Shown one piece after another: positions 1 through 3,684 of a stretch of 5,759 nucleotides of DNA. The stretch comes from Pyrobaculum sp. (GTDB lineage: Archaea; Thermoproteota; Thermoprotei; Thermoproteales; Thermoproteaceae): NCBI GenBank assembly GCA_009903905.1, contig WYEI01000240.1:1-5759 (forward strand), given 5' to 3'. A program made the position numbers and the translations under genes. The first letter of the stretch is position 1, and each line of letters opens with the position of its first letter. Below the pieces are notes generated by a model that was not told the DNA's origin, did not search any database, and saw nothing but the letters and a program-made list of their open reading frames with translations.

Positions 1-759
1 GAGCGGCGCAGTCCACACCACGTTTATGAGACGGAAGGCGTAGCCCTGCGTCGGCGCGACGTCTGGCACTATGGCGGTGACGCGGATGCGGAAGAGGTCG
101 TCGAAGCGGGAGGCGAAAGGCCTGGCGGCGGAGAGGGGCGCCACCCTCCTGGAGATGGCGTCTTGCACATGCTCTCTGTCTTTAGGCGTCAGCTCGATGT
201 TTGTCACAAGCCCCGCGCCGTGTTTGTAAGTGTCCACGGTGACGGCCCTGTCGGTCATGGTGAGCATGACGTCGGTGATGCCCAAGCCCTCTGTGAGGAA
301 GAGGGGAGTGATGGCGCCGTAGGCGTAGTACCACCGCCACAGAAGCCGGGCCAGAGCCGGGGCGTGCTCCCTCCACCGCTTCGGAATCTTCTTCTCCAAT
401 ATTTCGATGGCCGTCTTTATGTTGTAGCGTCTTTCGTCCTCCGTCCCCAAAACGCCGTAGGGGTCGACCTCTTTCCTGCCGTACTCCTTCTCTGCGCTGG
501 ATAAAATCCGGCCAACGGTGCGGTCGTCTGGCAGTTGCTCCGGGAGCTCCACCTCGTCGAAGACGTAGACCGTCTTCATCTCCGTTACAAAAACCCTGGT
601 CTCAAGGCCGAAGAAGTTGACCCTAGCCTCATCCACAAAACCCGCGACGGGCACTCCAGTTACGGCAAAGAGGTTGCTCTTGGCTATGGTTTGTGGTTTT
701 TGAGAGGTGCCGAAGGCCTGCGTCAATATGGGGCTTTTAAGCTGTATGGTGAACCGCAT
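1..759 (-). CDS. Type IV pilus/secretion ATPase (PilT/TadA/ArlI-like), N-terminal part, 3' truncated by window edge
   Basis: This open frame begins at ATG 757-759 and runs off the left edge after 253 codons. An in-frame TGA at 775-777 lies 15 nt upstream with no other start between, so the start is well fixed. Residues about 108-250 look like the N-terminal domain of archaeal VirB11/GspE-family ATPases. They include a WRWYYAYGAITPL segment (141-153), where the family usually has a YxxxGxGxIxPL pattern, then ITDVMLT (161-167), the HGAGLVTNIELT stretch (180-191), and ASRFDDLFRIRVTAI (216-230), where the family usually has a P-x-G-x-R-(V/I)-x-A pattern. The family hydrolyses ATP as a cytoplasmic hexamer to power pilin insertion into the filament through a TadC/ArlJ-type platform protein, which is encoded upstream here. 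Walker A and B, Asp and His boxes would lie beyond the window, so catalytic competence cannot be judged. Residues 1-107 resemble nothing I recognise. There is no Shine-Dalgarno before the ATG. Family assignment is likely; which filament it serves is inferred from neighbours. Confidence 0.8.
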   Translation of the reverse strand, partial: MRFTIQLKSPILTQAFGTSQKPQTIAKSNLFAVTGVPVAGFVDEARVNFFGLETRVFVTEMKTVYVFDEVELPEQLPDDRTVGRILSSAEKEYGRKEVDPYGVLGTEDERRYNIKTAIEILEKKIPKRWREHAPALARLLWRWYYAYGAITPLFLTEGLGITDVMLTMTDRAVTVDTYKHGAGLVTNIELTPKDREHVQDAISRRVAPLSAARPFASRFDDLFRIRVTAIVPDVAPTQGYAFRLINVVWTAPL

Positions 760-789
760 GTAGGGGGAGGCATGTCAGAAAAAATAGAA
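760..789 (-). promoter_or_regulatory. Spacer before ATPase: candidate leaderless promoter and/or T-rich terminator
   Basis: This 30-nt spacer starts right after the TGA of the upstream gene. Read on the minus strand it begins TTCTATTTTTTCTGAC and ends CTAC before the ATG. TATTTTTT lies 20-27 nt before the ATG, where an archaeal TATA box would sit if transcription began at the start codon. There is no Shine-Dalgarno. The same T6 run could instead act as a U-rich terminator for the upstream gene. The 9-mer TATTTTTTC recurs at the same distance before the main pilin gene. Confidence 0.5.
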
Positions 790-1218
790 TCAGCGCCTCG
801 CTGGAATGGCCGCGACGGTGTAGTTTTTAGCCACAGTTGCGTAGTTGCTCTTCAGCACGACAGCCACCGAATCTCCTGGCCTGTAGGTGCCCAGGTACCA
901 CCTGCAGAAGGGCCAGCTCTGATGGCCCCCCGGGACGCAGTTCCCGCCGGGGTTGATGCGGCAGTCCTTCTGCGCGTCTATCCACATGCCGGACCTCTGC
1001 ACCAGCACCTTCTGCGGCGCGGTGGAGTTTATGCAGACGTGGACGCTTCTGCCGTTCTGCGCCAGGGTGAGGATGGGCGCGGCGTCGCGCAACGCGGCAT
1101 ACTCCGCCTGTGCTTGAGTTGCGCCGGCGAGGGTGGGCATGTAGTAGTGGGCGACTATCGCTATGAGTATAACCGCCGCGGCCGTCCCGTAGATAAACAA
1201 CAACACCTCATCCATCAT
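790..1218 (-). CDS. Four-cysteine pilin-like surface protein (142 aa)
   Basis: The protein is 142 residues long. It has one N-terminal hydrophobic helix (about residues 5-27), followed by a predicted extracellular domain. Cysteines at 62, 86, 94 and 105 could form two disulfides, as is common in thermophilic Thermoproteales proteins. Two N-glycosylation sequons lie at N64 and N132, and a Gly/Pro-rich loop surrounds C86-C105. The first residues are MMDEVLLFIYG, with no Lys/Arg-Gly pair before the helix, so there is no recognisable class III prepilin cleavage site. The family is not recognised. Architecture and position, just before the assembly ATPase and after two other small pilin-like genes, suggest a minor pilin or filament-tip subunit, but a membrane-anchored accessory protein is also possible. 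Two ATG codons are adjacent (1216-1218 and 1213-1215); either could be used. It lies 30 nt after the preceding stop and 30 nt before the ATPase start. Confidence 0.72.
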   Translation of the reverse strand: MMDEVLLFIYGTAAAVILIAIVAHYYMPTLAGATQAQAEYAALRDAAPILTLAQNGRSVHVCINSTAPQKVLVQRSGMWIDAQKDCRINPGGNCVPGGHQSWPFCRWYLGTYRPGDSVAVVLKSNYATVAKNYTVAAIPARR

Positions 1219-1248
1219 GGCAGAACTGAGGTGAAAAGAAATGTTGAA
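1219..1248 (-). promoter_or_regulatory. Spacer before four-cysteine pilin-like gene: candidate leaderless promoter/terminator
   Basis: This 30-nt spacer begins on the minus strand with TTCAACATTTCTTTTCACC directly after TAG and ends with C before ATG. AACATTT falls 21-27 nt before the start codon. No Shine-Dalgarno is visible. It holds most of one copy of a 14-nt exact repeat shared with the spacer after the platform gene. Confidence 0.4.
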
Positions 1249-1252
1249 CTAC
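1239..1252 (-). repeat. 14-nt exact repeat, copy 1 (GTAGTTCAACATTT)
   Basis: The minus-strand 14-mer GTAGTTCAACATTT spans the TAG stop of the 93-residue pilin-like gene and the first bases of the spacer. An identical 14-mer sits at 2188-2201 in the same place relative to the stop of the platform gene. The shared position argues for a regulatory or 3'-end role rather than chance. Confidence 0.6.
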
Positions 1253-1530
1253 TGCTTCCACTGCACCACCACAATGGTGGAGGAGTCCGCGTAGCACCCC
1301 AGCCCTATGTAGGTGCCGTTGTACGGCACACCCCCCACAATTATCGTGTTGTTTGAGCCGACGAGTGCGTTGAGACATTTAGTCTGTTCGTCTACCAGCT
1401 TGCTGTTGAGCAAAGTGGCCTGCTCGGCGGCCTTCTGCTGGCTTTGATACCACCAAATTACCGAAATGCCGGCAGTTATCAGTATAATCAACACAGCCAA
1501 TACTAAAGGAGCTGTTGAAATCCCGCGCAT
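1249..1530 (-). CDS. Small type IV prepilin-like protein with very short leader (93 aa)
   Basis: The protein starts MRGISTAPLVLAVLIIL. The Arg-Gly followed by Ile-Ser fits the archaeal class III (PibD-type) prepilin site, giving a leader of only three residues. One hydrophobic helix follows (about residues 4-27). The rest is a short extracellular domain with an amphipathic stretch (29-50), cysteines at 52 and 79 (a probable disulfide), and sequons at N60 and N71. The segment PYNGTYIGLG resembles VYNGTHIIYL in the adjacent 71-residue protein, suggesting the two are distant paralogues. The predicted role is a minor pilin. The ATG at 1528-1530 is the only start: the frame upstream reaches a stop with no other ATG, GTG or TTG. 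No Shine-Dalgarno precedes it. Pilin-like nature is well supported; the exact role is inferred. Confidence 0.75.
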   Translation of the reverse strand: MRGISTAPLVLAVLIILITAGISVIWWYQSQQKAAEQATLLNSKLVDEQTKCLNALVGSNNTIIVGGVPYNGTYIGLGCYADSSTIVVVQWKQ

Positions 1531-1552
1531 GGGGAAAAAGGTAGGGTGGGAT
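1531..1552 (-). promoter_or_regulatory. Spacer before 93-aa prepilin-like gene: T-rich tract and possible TATA element
   Basis: At 22 nt this is the shortest of the six non-overlapping spacers. On the minus strand CTTTTTCCCC abuts the ATG, and TTAAAT (1551-1556) overlaps the stop codon of the upstream gene at 21-26 nt before the ATG. That is a plausible TATA position for a leaderless transcript. There is no Shine-Dalgarno. The 10-mer CTTTTTCCCC also occurs in the spacer before the platform gene. Confidence 0.4.
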
Positions 1553-1768
1553 TTAACGAATTGGACTTAGGTAGATTATATGTGTGCCGTTGTAAACACA
1601 GTAGCCGGTGCGGTTTATGGCAGTGAGGTTTCTGGCGCCGGAGGCGGCGCAGAGCACAGAGGGCTCCTGGGGGACGTGGGCCGCCGCCTGCACCGACGCG
1701 GCGAAGTAGTAAAACGCAACAGCCACGGCGAAGAGGACGAACACGACTGCAAGGATTATGGGGTTCAC
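1553..1768 (-). CDS. Small pilin-like glycoprotein candidate without a leader (71 aa)
   Basis: The start is GTG at 1766-1768, overlapping the upstream stop as GTGA and preceded by a strong GAGGAGG. The protein begins MNPIILAVVFVLFAVAVAFYY, one hydrophobic helix of about 21 residues. The NPII opening resembles the first residues of many mature archaeal pilins, yet no positively charged leader or Arg/Lys-Gly pair precedes it, and reading the frame upstream gives GEEA with no start codon. The external part is only about 45 residues, with cysteines at 40 and 57 and three sequons at N47, N52 and N60, so it may be densely glycosylated. The YNGT motif near the C-terminus is shared with the following 93-residue protein. 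Translational coupling to the preceding membrane protein is likely. It is not assigned to a named family; a minor pilin or small membrane anchor are the main options. Confidence 0.65.
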   Translation of the reverse strand: MNPIILAVVFVLFAVAVAFYYFAASVQAAAHVPQEPSVLCAASGARNLTAINRTGYCVYNGTHIIYLSPIR

Positions 1769-2166
1769 AGCCTCCTCGCCGCTATTACTATTAAAACCGC
1801 CGCCGCGACGACAATGTACGGCCAGCTATCCACCAGCGGCAAGACGTCCCTAACGGCGGAGAGAATCTTCGTGGCCGTCTCAACCGCAAAGGGGATCGCC
1901 GCGGCGGCTGGCACCGCGAACGGCGACTCCCTCAGCGGGAGGACGGCTAATGCGGCGGGCGCCGCCTTGAGCAATATTAAGGCGGCAAGCGGCGACGCGG
2001 CTACGGCCAGTGAGTGGATGCCGCCCAGCACCGCCACCGAGCCGTGGTTCCGCCAGGCAGCGACGCCGTAGGCCAGCGCCGCCAGCACGATGCCCATCTG
2101 CAGATCGCCTAGTGCTATCGCGGCTGTAGACAGCAGAGCCGCCGCCGCAAAGACCAGGTCCTTCAT
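1765..2166 (-). CDS. Polytopic membrane protein of unknown family (133 aa)
   Basis: The protein is Ala/Leu/Val-rich, with about four to five hydrophobic segments (roughly residues 3-19, 22-38, 45-67, 82-97 and 114-130) and a positively charged C-terminus (ARRL). It has no cysteines and few charged residues, and I recognise no catalytic motif. It sits between the platform protein and the small pilin-like genes and overlaps the next gene by 4 nt, so it is probably made together with that protein. The context suggests an accessory inner-membrane component of the pilus assembly machine, perhaps paired with the platform protein, but this rests on position only. The start is ATG 2164-2166. An ATG 18 nt further upstream is out of frame and soon meets a stop. 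Confidence 0.68.
   Translation of the reverse strand: MKDLVFAAAALLSTAAIALGDLQMGIVLAALAYGVAAWRNHGSVAVLGGIHSLAVAASPLAALILLKAAPAALAVLPLRESPFAVPAAAAIPFAVETATKILSAVRDVLPLVDSWPYIVVAAAVLIVIAARRL
1771..1777 (-). promoter_or_regulatory. Shine-Dalgarno for the overlapping GTG start
   Basis: The minus-strand GAGGAGG lies 2 nt before GTG 1766-1768, inside the end of the preceding coding region. It is the only strong Shine-Dalgarno seen in the locus and occurs at its only gene overlap. It supports the GTG start and reinitiation there. Confidence 0.6.
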
Positions 2167-2197
2167 GTCTCTGCGGAACGCATAGGAAAATGTTGAA
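2167..2197 (-). promoter_or_regulatory. Spacer after platform gene: candidate leaderless promoter/terminator
   Basis: This 31-nt spacer begins on the minus strand with TTCAACATTTTCC right after TAG and ends GAGAC before ATG. AACATTTT falls 21-28 nt before the start codon. At most a weak GAG lies near the ATG. It contains most of the second copy of the 14-nt repeat. Confidence 0.4.
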
Positions 2198-2201
2198 CTA
2201 C
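2188..2201 (-). repeat. 14-nt exact repeat, copy 2 (GTAGTTCAACATTT)
   Basis: This is identical to 1239-1252, here spanning the TAG stop of the platform gene and the first bases of the following spacer. In both copies the repeat places TAG then TTCAACATTT. Confidence 0.6.
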
Positions 2202-3193
2202 ACCAAGAGGAGCGTCAGCGTTATTGGGGTGTAGAGGGGGACTGCGGCGTAGGACTCAGTCATCCTGGCCGCCGCAGCAGCCGCCGCCATGGAGACCAGC
2301 CAAAGCATAGGCCGCGGCGAAGAGAAGTAGAGCGGCAGAGGCCCCTCTTTGGCCTGCTCCGCCAAGGTTGCAAGCTGAGGCCAGAGCCATGATACTGCAA
2401 ACGCGGCCACCACCACGAAGGAGATGATTATGAGCCCTCTCATGAGGCCTTCGCGGCGCAGGGAGGTGTAGTGGTGCTCGGCCAGCCTGAGGAGGTACTC
2501 AGCCACGGCTTGTATGTCGAAGGCGCCGGACTGCCGCACGGCGCGTATGATCTCAACGGCCTGCTTTGCGAGAGGCGTCGATGCAAATGCCACCCTGCCC
2601 CTGGCCGCCATGTGGAACTCCTCCTGGGCCTCCATATACCGCGGGATGTAGTACCACGCGGCGTATATCAGCGCCGCGGGGATGGTGGCGTAGGCGGCTT
2701 GCGGCATGAAGAAGGCCGCAACGGCAGGCATTGAGAAGAGAACAGCTAGCCAGTAGTCCCACTTCCGGATGGGGGGGAGGAAGGGCTCAAGGGCGTAGAG
2801 CGGGAATAAAATCAGCGTCACGAGCATTGCGGCGTACTGCGACGCAAGCGGGCTCAGTATGCCCAGTATGACGCCAAGGAGTATCCCCATCATAATGACC
2901 ATCGCCGCCGACATCACCACAAAGTTGAAGATGGTGCGGGCCCGCCTGAGCTCCTCCTCAAGCTTGACGCGGAACTCGGAGACCAGCTGCTCCACGGCGA
3001 CTTTCCGGTCGGTGCCCTCCTGCTCCAGGTAGTACGCCCGCTCCACGATTTCGAAGAGCATGCCGCGGGTTCTCTGCCTCAGCCTGAGGAGGACGGCGGC
3101 GCGCCTCGCCGCCGCCGTCTTTATGCTCTTAAGCGCCGTGGTGACAGACGCCGTCCTGTAGTATACTATGAAGAGTATTGTGTCGAGGATCAT
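2198..3193 (-). CDS. TadC/ArlJ-like type IV pilus assembly platform membrane protein (331 aa)
   Basis: This is the integral membrane platform onto which the ATPase docks and through which pilins are lifted into the growing filament (family role). A cytoplasmic, helix-rich region (about 13-87) with many Arg/Glu residues leads into hydrophobic segments at about 88-113, 119-139, 147-163 and 167-186. A second cytoplasmic region follows (about 187-249), whose TPLAKQAVEIIRAVRQSGAF and AEYLLRLAEHHYTSLRREGL stretches fit T2SSF (GspF/TadC) helical bundles. Further membrane segments lie at about 250-272, 293-309 and 314-331. At 331 residues it is shorter than the roughly 450-550 typical of archaeal ArlJ and closer to bacterial TadB/TadC, and it ends almost inside a membrane segment (TLTLLLV). 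The start is ATG 3191-3193. The partner ATPase is encoded further downstream at 1-759. The family call rests on architecture and context, not on a diagnostic motif. Confidence 0.78.
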   Translation of the reverse strand: MILDTILFIVYYRTASVTTALKSIKTAAARRAAVLLRLRQRTRGMLFEIVERAYYLEQEGTDRKVAVEQLVSEFRVKLEEELRRARTIFNFVVMSAAMVIMMGILLGVILGILSPLASQYAAMLVTLILFPLYALEPFLPPIRKWDYWLAVLFSMPAVAAFFMPQAAYATIPAALIYAAWYYIPRYMEAQEEFHMAARGRVAFASTPLAKQAVEIIRAVRQSGAFDIQAVAEYLLRLAEHHYTSLRREGLMRGLIIISFVVVAAFAVSWLWPQLATLAEQAKEGPLPLYFSSPRPMLWLVSMAAAAAAARMTESYAAVPLYTPITLTLLLV

Positions 3194-3224
3194 GAAAAAA
3201 GCCGTGGGGTTTGGGGAAAAAGAA
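3194..3224 (-). promoter_or_regulatory. Pilin-platform spacer with two T-rich tracts
   Basis: This 31-nt spacer begins on the minus strand with TTCTTTTTCCCC after the pilin stop TAA and ends GGCTTTTTTC against the ATG. The first tract (3213-3224) is positioned both as a terminator for the pilin and, 24-28 nt before the ATG, as a TATA-like element for the platform gene. Partial termination here could let the pilin be made in excess over the machine components. There is no Shine-Dalgarno. Confidence 0.45.
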
Positions 3225-3653
3225 TTACCCTACTACCCACTTAATTGTAGTGCTACCGCCTGTCCACCTGACAAGTATATATGCTACGCCGGTGAGGCTC
3301 CGCCCAAGCGTGCACCGGAACGACACCTTCTGGCCCTCAGCAACGTTGACACCAGTCGGAGTACATGATGTCGACGCTGACGTTACGGTGCTTCCGCTAG
3401 GCACAGCCATTGATATGGATACGCCTTGCAATCCCTTCCCGAATTGTAGCGTAACGTTTGCCGTGTTTCCAATTATGAAGCTCTCCTGCGCCACTAACTG
3501 CACCTGCGGCGCGTTGACGGTAGCCGCGGCGCCGCTGAATATGCCCCACAGCACGAGCGCCACCACCACAACTAGTATCGTGCCGATGACTGCCCACATC
3601 ATGTTTTCAACGCCTCTAACTTTTCTTCTTCTGAGCGTTGTTTTTTTGGGCAT
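3225..3653 (-). CDS. Archaeal type IV prepilin with class III signal peptide (142 aa), probable main filament subunit
   Basis: The N-terminus is a textbook archaeal class III signal. A basic leader MPKKTTLRRRKVRG ends in Arg-Gly, a predicted PibD-type cleavage site follows residue 14, and the mature protein starts VENMMWAVIG, leading into a hydrophobic helix to about residue 39. The helix would form the filament core. The remaining 100 residues are Thr/Ser/Val-rich with alternating beta-strand patterns, consistent with the beta-sandwich head of archaeal pilins. Cysteines at 97 and 114 may form a disulfide, and there is one sequon at N66. Mature length (128) matches known crenarchaeal T4P subunits. 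It is the only gene here with a full-length canonical leader and directly precedes the platform gene, so I take it as the major pilin; it could also be a minor one. The start is ATG 3651-3653, with no usable start just upstream and no Shine-Dalgarno. Confidence 0.88.
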   Translation of the reverse strand: MPKKTTLRRRKVRGVENMMWAVIGTILVVVVALVLWGIFSGAAATVNAPQVQLVAQESFIIGNTANVTLQFGKGLQGVSISMAVPSGSTVTSASTSCTPTGVNVAEGQKVSFRCTLGRSLTGVAYILVRWTGGSTTIKWVVG

Positions 3654-3684
3654 GAGTGCACAAACAGAATGAAAAAATATTGAT
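3654..3684 (-). promoter_or_regulatory. Candidate leaderless promoter of the prepilin gene (also possible terminator)
   Basis: This 31-nt spacer begins on the minus strand with ATCAATATTTTTTCATTC after the TAA of the surface protein and ends CACTC before ATG. AATATTT lies 22-28 nt before the ATG, fitting a TATA box for transcription starting at the A of ATG. It is the most AT-rich spacer in the window, as expected for a strongly expressed pilin. There is no Shine-Dalgarno. Its T6 run could also end the upstream transcript. Confidence 0.55.

Noticed and set aside
535..1356. 273-codon open frame on the plus strand
   Set aside because: It runs antisense across three minus-strand genes and their spacers, and its translation is low-complexity and His/Arg/Gly-rich. 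The minus-strand products have hydrophobic helices, sequons and paired cysteines.
1581..1600. Short inverted repeat (TGTG...CACA) inside the 71-aa gene
   Set aside because: The arms are only about 4-5 nt with a long loop, and it is explained by coding sequence.
1580..2071. 163-codon plus-strand open frame
   Set aside because: It is antisense to the 71- and 133-residue membrane proteins. The Ala/Thr/Ser-rich translation is a shadow of Ala/Val codons.
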